DNA of 26,419 bases from Hirudo medicinalis (Eukaryota > Annelida > Clitellata > Hirudinida > Hirudinidae): assembly GCA_011800805.1 (NCBI GenBank), contig MPNW01000103.1:14746-41164 (forward strand), written 5' to 3'. Positions 10,010 to 22,100 of the stretch are shown in pieces (the first letter of the stretch is position 1; each line of letters opens with the position of its first letter). A program made the position numbers and the translations under genes. Under the pieces are notes generated by a model. That model saw only the letters and a program-made list of their open reading frames with translations. It did no database searches and had not been told where the DNA came from.

Positions 10010-11365
10010 ACCAATCTATAATAACGTAAACTACCGATACCTTATTATATAATCAAGTAGTAATAGTAGTATTTTATTAATGTCCTCAGCATAACGTGAT
10101 GAATAAGACAAATATAATCAAGTAATAAGCCAATGTGAAGCCATTTATATAGAGCCTTATTGTAATAAGCAGCTTTTTGTGAGTACTGTAATACAAATTA
10201 TTTCCTGGACAGGAAGAAACCCCATAGTGAAAACACCAAAAAAACGACATCAAATGCATTACGAAATCCCATTCATATTCAAATTTTATTGTATATTAAT
10301 TATTAATAATTACGATCTTGTGAATGATATAAATGATATTTGGGTAAAATCTAAGAGGTAATTTAAAAGATAACTACGTAAATTGTGTGATTCTTAAACC
10401 TAGCCATAATTATGATCAAAATTATTATATATACAGCGACCCGTGATTAATGACGCCGGTATTCAGCTGGGCTCAAGCAGGACCCGCGTTTCGTCTCGCG
10501 GTTTATTTGTGTTTGCTGGGTGACTAATACGTTTTCAACAGACATCATCATCACGAAGAATCTCGCAAAAGATTCCAATGTTTATCGTAAATTATTATTA
10601 TTATTATCGTATGCTAATGCAAAACGTTGGAGGCTTTGTTTCAATATCTCAAGCTTACCAATTTATAAAACCCTTAAAATATTTTCCCTCAGATGCTCAG
10701 GTCCGCGCAAATACCTAATGAAGTTGACCTCATCTACATCATTATCAACATTCAAGTCATCATTTAAATCACATAAATTGTATGTTTAAGCACTTTATTT
10801 TCTTTTAATTTCTTGTTTCCTTCTCACACACATTCTCATCCTGGTTTTTTTTTTCGTTTGTTGCAGAAATTTACTTAATTATTTTTTAATGCAACGTCTT
10901 TGGGTTTTTGCCTTTGGTTATCATCTCTTTTGCATTTCGGTTAAACTCGTGCTTATTTTGATTGCTTATTTTTTGTGACCATAAAATAACAATAAAGGTT
11001 TAGGTACCAGAATCAGGTTTTATCTTCGTCCTGGCGAAGCTCACTTCAGACATGATCTTTATAAATATGGCAACTATCGGCGCCGAAATTCAGTCGGCCT
11101 CTTCATGAGAGAGGAGGCTCAGCAACACCAACTCACATTAATATGGATTCAACATCATTCAAATGACAAACAAAAATCATTAGTCAGTCCGAGCCACCAT
11201 GTCACCGCAGTTTTCCAACAAGTCACAAATGTACAACTCGAATAATTAATGAAAAACGAGAAATTAATAAGTTCAATGTTTGCATTTCAATATTGATTCA
11301 TTTTTATGGATACAACATCCACTTCTCAATTGATCTTGGACTGAACTGACAATGGCTGTGGAGTG
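10010..11365. other. Gene-less interval before CHMP1B
   Basis: AT-rich intergenic DNA with no recognised gene. It contains two slightly GC-richer islands (about 10440-10515 and 11030-11120) whose open frames resemble nothing I know. It probably includes the 3' UTR of the minus-strand CHMP1B gene. A (TTTATT) hexamer at about 10794, which is AATAAA on the minus strand, is the nearest clear polyadenylation candidate, though it is about 570 bp away. Confidence 0.45.
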
Positions 11366-13411
11366 TTATGCTTGTCTCAATCTGGCCAGCCTCTGAGTGA
11401 GTTCATCCTTTGTTAAAAATAGGTTTATTTACAAATTAAATATTAAAGTTAAATTCTAGTTTTTTAATTCATGAAATTTTATAAAACAAGGTAATAAATA
11501 TTAACTTTAAAATGAAGTTTAAAGCATAGAAACAAATTAATAACTAATTTATTTACACAAATGAAAAGTCAAACCTGCTCCTGCGAAGCATGGCTCACAG
11601 TGCCGACTGATGCCGTCTGGGCTTGAGGGAGGTCCATGTTGAGCTCAATGCTGACCAATGAGAATTGGTAATACAAGTTAATATTGAAGTTTCAGCCAAT
11701 GAACTTAGACAAGATAACATCAGCAACATTGTATAAGTGATAATAGAAACATCAAAAAATTATTTTTCATTACTTTTTTGAATGACAAATGAACTCAATT
11801 ATCAAATACTTTCAATACTCAATATTTTCAGCATGTTGATTAATACGACCATTTAAGTTAAAAACTCCATCTGCATGTTATGCCTAGAGGCACCGAATTG
11901 ATAACATTAAGCGAGGGCACCATTCCATTAAAATGTGATCAAATTGATAATGTTTAGGGGGAGGCACCAAATTATCAGTTTCGCCTTGGGTGGCAAAACC
12001 CTTAGCTATGCCGTGCGAATGCAGGGACGCAGTTCGTCGTCGTCGCTCACCCGGCTTCGTCGGCAGCCTCCTGCATGAGCGCGTCGACCTGAGATTGCGG
12101 GGTCGTGAGCGTCGAGGTGGCACTCATCGTGTTTTCCATCACCTGCGACTGAACATCCAAGTTCTCGAACTGCTGCTCGAACCGGTCCATCAGCTGGGAA
12201 ATCTGGAGGACGTGGAAGCGTATTAATAATGGGAGTCGATATTAATAACCATAATATATTCGTTATTAATATCATATTATTAAAGAATTTCTTAAAACTC
12301 TGACGAATCAATCGACGCATCACGACACCAACTCGACAGAAAACGTTACATTTACGTTTGAATGATTGTAACGTATTTAACTCGGCAGCAACTTACCTTT
12401 TCAAGGTTCATTGATCTCATGGCAGACTCCATAGCCTTGACGACACCAGACATGGAACTTGTCACCTGTTGGTGGTCATTAAAGTCATGATGATGATGAT
12501 GATTACTTGCAATTTTAATAGGAGAGATATTTGAATATTATTACGTCAAGGACTGTAATTACATTTCTACAGTTAATTTATGTTTACGTTAGCTCAAAAT
12601 TAAGATAATATGGCTGCCACGTTATTTTAATGTCTGCAATAATATAAATAGAATGCAATAAAATGCAAGTTAATGAAAAATACTAAAAATCATCTTAAAA
12701 TAATGATGTCAATTTACTATCAAAGAATTACAAAATCGTAAAAATCGAGAACACTGAGTTTACTGATTGTAAACTTACTTGTCTCGTGGTGACGGCAGTT
12801 TGTACTCTCGCAGAAACGGCATCGATCCTGGCACTCATCTGCCTGTAGTTGAGGGACTGATTCTTCTGGCGAATGGCGTTCTCTGCATGAATTTTGGCAC
12901 CTTCCATATTGCCCTTTTGAATAGCCTGGGTAGGATATTTAAAGTTTTAACTCAAACATGTTGGTGCCTATTTCAGAGTAACAAAGTAATTGTTAATGAA
13001 TAAATTATTAAAATACAAATGTTCTAATATTGTAAGACAACATGATTACCTAGTTACAAGTACAAAAATACCTTTTTTAGTTTGTTTTTTTCATCCTTTT
13101 CAGTCTTTTCACACTTCTTTGCATTTCTTTCTAAGTCTTTAGCAGCAAATTTTAAATTAAATAAATGTTCTATGGCCCAGCTAAGGTTCTTTGATGATTT
13201 TTCGTTTTGATTACTAAATAAGTAACGATAAAAACAATTTTGTACGTCTCAAGAAATAGAACAGACAGGTAAACTCATAAAGTATTCACAAGTGATGTCT
13301 GACCAGATTAATATTACCATTAATGGTGCAGTTATATATATATATATACTCAAATATCGCATAGTTTGAAATAATGAAACAAAGGATACGTTCCATTTGC
13401 TTGAGAGACAT
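11366..13411 (-). CDS. CHMP1B: Charged multivesicular body protein 1 (ESCRT-III, Did2/Vps46), seven exons
   Basis: Minus-strand exons are 13411-13390, 13169-13072, 12925-12779, 12465-12397, 12202-12051, 11650-11575 and 11407-11366. All have GT/AG borders, all phases agree, and they give 201 residues (human CHMP1B has 199). The product starts [20 protein letters not shown] with a basic N-terminal ESCRT-III core helix. It then shows [48 protein letters not shown] and [15 protein letters not shown], and ends in [13 protein letters not shown], the C-terminal MIM1 helix that binds the MIT domains of VPS4 and spastin. The family polymerises on endosomal and midbody membranes and helps recruit VPS4 for ESCRT-III disassembly. 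The start is set by a 22-nt first coding exon whose split codon (C|AA) joins exon 2. The gene is head to head with the downstream reductase. It appears complete and intact. Confidence 0.95.
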
Positions 13412-14004
13412 TTTGAAGAATTTTCTTCTTGATAAATGTTTTGACAAGCAGCAGTCTAACTCTTGGCGGAGAATCAACGACTAATGATTAATTTTACCGT
13501 GTCCGTGAATGTTTTTGTTTACTTTTCAAAACTATCTATATTGAATTTTTAGAAAATAGTTAATAGCTATTTAATCATTTTTAAAGATATTTAAATAAAG
13601 GTAAATGCAAGGTTCTACTTCAAATTAACAAATAATGAACTTGATAAATATACACTATTTTGTAAGTAAATATGATCAGAAAGTATGTTTAATAAAACTG
13701 AATTTATTTCCAAAAATAAAAGTACTTTATTTGTTAGAAGTGAAAGTGATCCCACCCTTTACTTCTTTGGGCCGATCGCGTGTTGTTTGCGTTTAAATGC
13801 TCTTTCCCCTTTTCTCAGTCTAGAATTCTTCGGCTGAAGTAATTGTCACATTATTACTTTTATTTATTTTTACATATCGATTCAGAAACTTTATGTGACC
13901 CTGAGACGAATCACCTGAAATTTGTTCGATGTTACCCGCTTTCTGTGAACCACAAAGTACTCTTAAGAATTACTTTAACTATTTCTAAGGCACAGAATTC
14001 CATC
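13412..14004. promoter_or_regulatory. Divergent promoter interval between CHMP1B and fatty acyl-CoA reductase
   Basis: The 593 bp separating the two start codons must hold both 5' UTRs and probably a shared bidirectional promoter, unless non-coding first exons lie elsewhere. I see no clear TATA box. A less AT-rich patch with GGGCCGATCGCG lies at about 13769-13780. Two short upstream ATGs on the reductase side (ATGTGA at 13893 and one at 13929) could be small upstream ORFs if they are transcribed. Confidence 0.5.
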
Positions 14005-15883
14005 ATGAACGACACATGTGAGCTAGCTACGGATCGTTCTCATTCCAACATCGGAGAATTCTATGCTGGGAAATCGGTCTTCATTACCGGTGCATCGGGA
14101 TACATCGGTAAGCAAGTCCTGGAAAAGCTGCTGTGGTCTTGCGGCAGGGTGAAAGCCATCTATGTCCTGATGAGGTCGAGCAAAAGGCATTCGGCAAAGG
14201 AACGGCTTGGACTTATATTCAGTTCTCAAGTAAAATTAAGTTCACAGCATTATTTGAAATTTTATTAACATTACGACTAATCGCGTTTCCAGAAAACATC
14301 AGTTGTCTGCCAGTTGAAGTACACCATCTAGTATAGTAATAGAAGCTAGTATGTAATAGTTAAGATAAAAAGCTCTAGCTGTCATTTTAAAGATTATTTT
14401 TATTTGTCAGTTTATTATTTTATTTGTTAATTTTATTTAAATTATTGAAAGACAATATTTTAGTCAAGATGTTTATGTAAATAAATGGAAACAAATTATA
14501 AGCAAGTAGTTTTAACTATGTAACGAATTGATGAATGAAAAAAAGAAGAATTTGCATTTCATTAAAAAGGTCTTAAGTGATCCAAAACAAATTGTGATGA
14601 TTTAGAATTCTTTTAAATCCACATGGTTTTACTTTGACATCTACAAAACAGTAATACTAATAACATTAATAATAAATATGTTTATGTTAACAAGCATGAG
14701 CATCAGGAGTCAACTGAAAGAAATATATTGAAAAATCTTGACAGTAAATGCATTTACAATAAAAAAAAGAAGATAATTTCAGACCTTAAATTTGCATCTC
14801 TGATAATTTGAAGGCAATTAACTGATTTAAAAAATACTCATAAACTTATCTGCTACATTTGAGACTAAAACATTGCAACACAAACACTTCTTAAGACGTT
14901 TCGAGTCTCCCGATAATGAATGCCAAACGTTCCGTTCTTCAGCTGTTCCATCGAGTGTCAGAATTTGACAGGGAGGTTTTGGACAGGGTTCACGTCATGG
15001 AGGGGGACATTTCCGAGCCCCACCTCGGCCTGAGGGAATCGGACGTGCGGAGGTTGATCGAAGAAGTGCACGTCGTGTTGCATCTCGCGGCCACCGTCAG
15101 CTTCAACGAACCCATGAAGTCGGTCGCATTGTTGTTGTTTGCAACTCTTGAGCTTGTTATGATTTCATAATAACTTTTGTCACTTGCTCGTAATTTTACA
15201 TGATTTTAATTTAATATAAATTTATTTATCGTTTGTTTGCAACACGTGTAATTTTGATATTTATTAGAAATTTGTGATATTTATTGATATCCTTGCTTAT
15301 GATCAATATGATAACAACAGGGTGGCAGTCAGCCTCAACATCGTGGGGTTGCAGTCGATGCTGGAGCTGTGCAAGAAGATGCAACATTTGGAGGTTGAGT
15401 TGGCATTTTATATTTAACTGAAAGTTCATTTAAAACTAATCTTTCCGATGAATTCTTTTCGTAAGAAATTCCATTCGAGGATCTCGGTCGATCGACGATG
15501 AAGGAGACATTTAATCAACTTTGTAGTTCTTTGCAGTGGTTGCTTATGAAATGCTTTATGAGGCCTTTATCGACATCAAATTATTGTCGTTAATATAGTT
15601 ATTGATAAAGTTATCAATTATCGTTATCAATCACTATCGAGTATTGTTATTGATAATGTTGTTCATATTTCTATTATTGTCATCCTCGAGGTAATGCTTG
15701 AACAATCACTTTCTTGGACAATTAACAGACAGAAATACTAATATTCATCACCTAGGCACATATTCATAAAGATGAATATTCTTATAATTGGTATTCATAT
15801 TCATTAATAACCAAATGCAATTAATTCTGCTGTTAATATTAATATGTTCATAATGATCGTCATTATTATAATTATTATTATTG

Positions 15884-15920
<37 letters not shown>

Positions 15921-18891
15921 CATCATCATCATCATTATACCATGACAACATGTTGCAGGCCATGGTTCACGTTTCAACGGCCTACTCGAACTGCACATTG
16001 GAGCACGTGGACGAAGTGGTTTACAAGCCACCGGTCCACCATCGCCAGATCCTCGATGTCTCTCAGTGAGTTCCACTGCTTGTCACTTTCTCCGATCTAT
16101 GATGATGATGATGATGATGATGACGGTGTTAGCGACGGTGACGACGACGACGATGATGATTAAAAATGATTACAAATTATTTGTGCTAATTAAGCTATTG
16201 TAACCTTCTTATTATTAATTCTTATTAGTAATTCTTATATTTATTTTAATGGCAATCATATTAGGAAGTGTTTTAATCATTAGGATTGGATTAACTGATT
16301 ATTTCATGAGTTATTAAAAAGGAATGGAAAATAATTATTATTATTATCATTATTAGATGATTCCTTTGCTTTGCTTTAATTTCTGTGTTTGTCATCTCAT
16401 TTCTTTTTCAAGTAAATATTCATTAGATTAAATTATTAACAACGCACCTGATCTGGTGAACGTTATTTCTGGTGAACACGATCGTGTGTTGAATAGGATT
16501 TCGATGGAATTTCCGTCATTAGTTGATGTTCGTGCATATTTTACTACGACATGAGTAAGTTTATTTATTTGATTGTTACTAAGTCTTGATTAAAATTATT
16601 ACAATAACATAAATAAAGATCATTTTATTTTGTTAGATCCTTTTTGAGGTAACTCTCCGACTATTAGCACGACTTAATTATCGTAATAAATGAAAACCCT
16701 AGTTCAGAGGTTCCTGTTGAAGCAATTGAGCCATCGAGTTACGTTGGCATGCTGGCGTAATTATCGACTTCAACCAAATCAGGAGGATTTGCAACTGCAT
16801 GCACTCTATAAACTTTCCTTCTCAAAGGGTGTCTTCTCACAGATGAACCAAGAGGCACGTGGCATTAATGCTTATGCAAGTACTTGCACGTAAATCGTCA
16901 GTACGCGTGCACTCGTACTCTTGCTCGGACCTTCGGCATTCGTGCTCGGCCCCGCGTCTAGAGATGTCCTTAAAGGAAGGTGGCGGTCTTCGAAAAGTAA
17001 TTTTAATTCTTAATAAGAAGAGCAACCTTCGAACCGCTCGGTGCTTTCTATTTTAACATTTGAAAACGTCTTTTCGTCTTTTAGAGAGAGTCGACCTCAC
17101 GACTTCGTTCGAAAGGAAGACTTGCTGCTGCGACGTTCGGCGGTTTCGATGTTTCGCTAATGAATTGAAAGCCCTTCCTAATGAACTGTTAACGAGGTGG
17201 TGTCGGTCGATGCCAACCAATCAAGGAATGAAATTGTTTTTATTAGCTTTTAAAAAATGAACGTAAAAAGCAGGATGCAAACGAATTGTTGCTCTCGACG
17301 GATGCCTAGCTAGTGACGAGGATGTCGAGCGACCGTTTAATTATTCCTGGCAATTTATTATTATTTTATAAATTTATTTATTTAATAACATATAAAAGAT
17401 TTTCAATTGCATTCTCCTGCTTTTAATGAATTATTAATCCATTCACAAATCGCTGACATTCAACATGTAACATAAAAATTGCGTACGAAAGAAACGTGCC
17501 ATGCAAGACATCTGTTTGAATGTTTTAAAATATAATTTAATGACCATTATTTGAATTATTAACAATAATATAAATCAACTAGCTTTTTTAAATTGGCTTT
17601 GCAAGTCATATACTACGTGTATAAATTCAGCCAGCTATCTGCCCTCAAAGAACTGGGTGATTAGGACGGTACTCCTGCAAATTCGGGACTCGAACCGTGC
17701 TGCCGTCCCGAGAGACGAAGTCTCGAACATCGGACCGTGCAGGAGCACAATGCTGCTTGGTTCCAGTAACTCTCGAGTTTAGAGCTCATTTGGAATTTAN
17801 TCCTGCAAATTCGGGACTCGAACCGTGCTGCCGTCCCGAGAGACGAAGTCTCGAACATCGGACCGTGCAGGAGCACAATGCTGCTTGGTTCCAGTAACTC
17901 TCGAGTTTAGAGCTCATTTGGAATTTAGGAAAAGTTGAAAATAGCAGTTAGCCTGCGAATGACGTAGAGAATGACATGTGCAAATTTCAAATGGCTACCA
18001 TTTGGGAGGATTTCTGTATGTAATTGCATTAGATCTTTGATAGATGAAGGTATAGAGGAGTAAAGTCTAGGGCCATAACATTGAATCGAGACTAATTTTA
18101 GAGTGGACTTAGAAAAAGAAGGACTATATTCATGTGCATTACGTAAGAAATGAGAGATTGTTGTAGTTATTGCTTGATATAAAAAAGCCAGAGAATATTT
18201 TTGGAAGAGAATTGAAATCATATGAAAACATGAAAAGAGCAGTTTGTAAATTACGAATTTGTGATATATTTAACAGAATATTGTTAGTGAATGCAGAGAC
18301 AGTTGATGACAAAGGTGTTAACAAGACCCTTAGGATGTTCCTTTCTGGTTATCGCTTCTGTCTTTAGTTGCTTTATTTTCATTCGTGAATTGTGAGCCTA
18401 CATTTGCATTTACTTGTTTTTTATTACATTTTATTATTTGATGTTCATTTTCTTTTAAATTATTCATAAATGAAGTGTTATGTCGGAAAAAAACAAGCTG
18501 AATTTACTCGTTTGCTGTGACATGTGGGCTGCAACACGACATTACGCGACGACGATGGGCGACCGGTGGTCTGATGACAGCGATGACATCGGCGATTACG
18601 ACGAGGAGACGGCTATGGCAATAAAATTATTGATATCATTGATAGATATCACCACTTCAAGATGTGAAATTATCTTGACCTTATCTTTCTCACAATGGAT
18701 TTAATCAGCAACTGATTATCAACAAATATCTCATTCGAGGCCATAATTAGCTTTTAAAATATTATTAATAAGAATATTAATTGGGCATCAAAACTTTAGC
18801 ATTCTTAGGGTGGTAATAAGTCTTGTAATGTTAATGGTAGTTCCAACTACTAATTGGCTATTGTGGTTTATTGAAAATGGTTTTATCACAG

Positions 18892-18927
<36 letters not shown>

Positions 18928-19049
18928 GGCATAAGTTGTATTTCCAGATTGAAGGTTGATTGCATGGTTAGAATCTATTTCCTTTAGATGCACATTGTAA
19001 TTTCTTATCAGCTTCATGGCTCTCAATTGAAATCAGTTAGTAAACAACA

Positions 19050-19092
<43 letters not shown>

Positions 19093-19129
19093 GCAGCAGC
19101 AGCAGCAGTAATAATNTTAGTAAACAACA

Positions 19130-19193
<64 letters not shown>

Positions 19194-22100
19194 GCAGCAG
19201 CAGCAGCAGTAATAATTATTTGTTGAATTTTTTACTTAGGACATTATTAAGTATTTAATGAATTATTAATAATAGAATTATAAATTTAAATAAATTAATG
19301 TAATGTTAATTTAATGTGTTGCAATTGATAGTAGCATATCGATAGAAAGTATTACAAGTGAGTTTGAGAGGATGAAAACAAACCATTTATTGCTCATTCA
19401 ATGCATCGAGGTCAAAGTCGAGTTGTGAACTCGAAGAAATGTTGACTCAAACAACACTGACAACAGTAAAAATATTTCAAAATTTCTGATGACCTCGATC
19501 GGTCTCCTTTTCAGTTTATCTCGAGGTCGGCACTCGGAGTTTGCGTTCATGTGACCTCTGAAAAGGGTCGTTGAAAAAGAAATAAAGTCTTTAATTTATT
19601 TGAAAGAAATTGTACTTTCATTGCACTTGCATGTCATCAAAGATTTGTGAACTTATTTTGTTATCTTTCTGCATGTTTGTGGTTATTTTGTTCGTTTGGT
19701 CCAATAAATTATTATTTTGACAACTTCAACATTTTTAAGGGAGTCTTTTGAGTCCAATGCCCCCGAAAAGTTGTGTGTGACAGTTTTTAAATATTAAATG
19801 TGATTTTTTTTAAATAATCAAGTATTTGCTGTTAACCATCAGATTCGAAAGCACGATAGATGTTGTTTATTAACCGACGATATTTATTTATTCGTCGATT
19901 TATTCGTTAATGGACTTCTCTCCTACAGGTGGATGTCCGATGAAATGTTCCAGGCCATAACCCCGATGGTGTTGGAGAAGCACCCGAACACGTACACCTT
20001 CACCAAGGCCGTGGCGGAGAATTTGTTGGCAGAGGAAAGGGGGTCGCTCCCCGTGGCCATCTTCAGGCCGTCCATCGTCACCGGTTCATTTCAGGAACCA
20101 TTTCCCGTGGGTGACTTGACTTATTTGTAACAATGAGTTATTTATTTAATTTGTTGTTGTTGTTTAAGTTTCAATTCATTGGTTGAGTGAAAAACAAAAA
20201 ATAAATTAATGCTTATTAAACTTTTGACTTGGAATGGTGTCGTGACAATTGTGTCGTGATAGTGATGTTATTATTGTAATTTACATTTTTCAATAATTTG
20301 ACACAATTACAAAAGATAGTACCAAATTCAGTTGGAGTATTTATTATTATTAAGCAATAAATTGATACTATCAGTTGAAATGATCATAGATAATAATAAT
20401 AATACATTAAACATTGTATTTGTTAGTTTATCAATATTCCACATTTTATGGAAATAAATCCATTTCTAACAACAACATGAATGATGCCCTTGTCATGATA
20501 GTTGTTGATAACTGCTTGAGAAAGACTTTTTGTTTTATTTTTGTTATTAGGGGTGGGTGGACAACCTGAATGGAGCTAGTGGAGTCATCACAGCTGTGAG
20601 TAGTTGCTGCCGTTGTTGTTGTTGTCATCGTCGTAACAACTGCTTGTTGTGGTGGGTGATGTGGTGCAGACCAGGGCTGTGGGTTTGGGACCCAAATCGT
20701 CCGACTGAGGATGTTTGACGAAGTACGACCCTGGGATTTAAAATATTTCCGACTCCAAGGCTCCTGCAGATACGTATCGACGGTGACAATGAAATGAATG
20801 TTAGGCTGGATTGTTTCCCTAAAAATAGATTCAGGTGTTACTGACGGATTCATAATTTATTGGCATAAATTGGTCATGTTAATGTTTTATGCACGATAAT
20901 GTCGTGTAATATGTTTGCAGATACTTGCATAAATGATGTCATGTAACGTACAATATACTTTCATTTGCAAATGTCACAATCCTTCCACAATTATCGAATT
21001 AATTCATCATTAAGGCATTTCTAATGTTTACAAATGTTAATAACATCCACAAAACTCCAATGACCTTGTGCAACCTTTTGACCTTCAGATAGGCAGTGGG
21101 TTCGTGAAGTCGGTGTACGGAGGCGGCGACGTGGCAGCGGACCTGGTGCCCGTCGATTTGGTGGCAAACTCCATCATCTCCGTGGCCTGGCACGTCGCAA
21201 CCGATAAAAGGTTAATTTAACATCGTTAATGTTTTACGTTTTATTATTTATTATTTCATTCCGTCGTTACAAAATGTGAAGTACTATTTTATTATTAATT
21301 GTTTTGTCAATAAATCGTTTTGTTTGTTTTGGCGTCTGCAGTCTCACGTTGAAAGAAGTGCCCGTCTACAACTTCACATCAGGTTCGAAGAGACCCTTGA
21401 CTTGGGGACAAGTTGGTGAGAAATTAATTTTTTGCTTTTATGCTTTGAAGTTTTGCCAATCCTCTTAAAAACAAATAATAATAATAATAATAATAATAAC
21501 TCATAATCTTCTTAAGAATGTCAGAGTCAATTTTTGCTCAATCAACATTGAGTATGTCATCTTCAGCAACAAAAAGTATCGTCATTATCATCTTCACCAA
21601 ACATCATCATTATCATCATCATCATCATTGACTTAATGTCTCCCCACACAGGGACCTTCTGACTGACACACTGAGAAGATTTCCCTTGGACAATCCCACA
21701 TCAATCCCAAAGGCCTTCATGACTTACAATAGGTGAGCTCTTTAAATGTTTAATGATTCTTTATTATTAGTTGGTCAATTTAAAAATTTTCAGCTAATTA
21801 TTTTATTTTAATTAACATGTGACTAAATAATGTTGGTTAGGGCCTAATTAATTTATTATAATCAATTCATTAATGTTTTGCGTGTCGGTCGTGCGATAAA
21901 ACGGAATTGAAGTCGTTCGGTTTAATAACTCAAGGTTGGCTCACACTTACATCCTCCACATTGAGATCTTCATCAGGCTCATGACTATTGACTTCTTGAA
22001 GAAGATTTTTGGACAAAAGTCCAGGCGGGTGACATTTTGAATTGCAAAACTGATTAGATCTGCTAAACTCTGTTAAACTGATTAGATCTGCTAAACTCTC

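Noticed and set aside
17672..17745. tRNA gene on the minus strand
   Set aside because: It has a B-box-like sequence and an 8-bp closing stem, but the T stem pairs poorly, no anticodon arm has a proper loop, and no T-run terminator follows.
17661..17897. Matching open frames on both strands containing an undetermined residue
   Set aside because: Produced by the 127-bp duplication across the N; no family resemblance.
18480..18704. 74-codon frame within reductase intron 4
   Set aside because: No domain, no splice phase match with exons 4 and 5, and Asp-rich low complexity.
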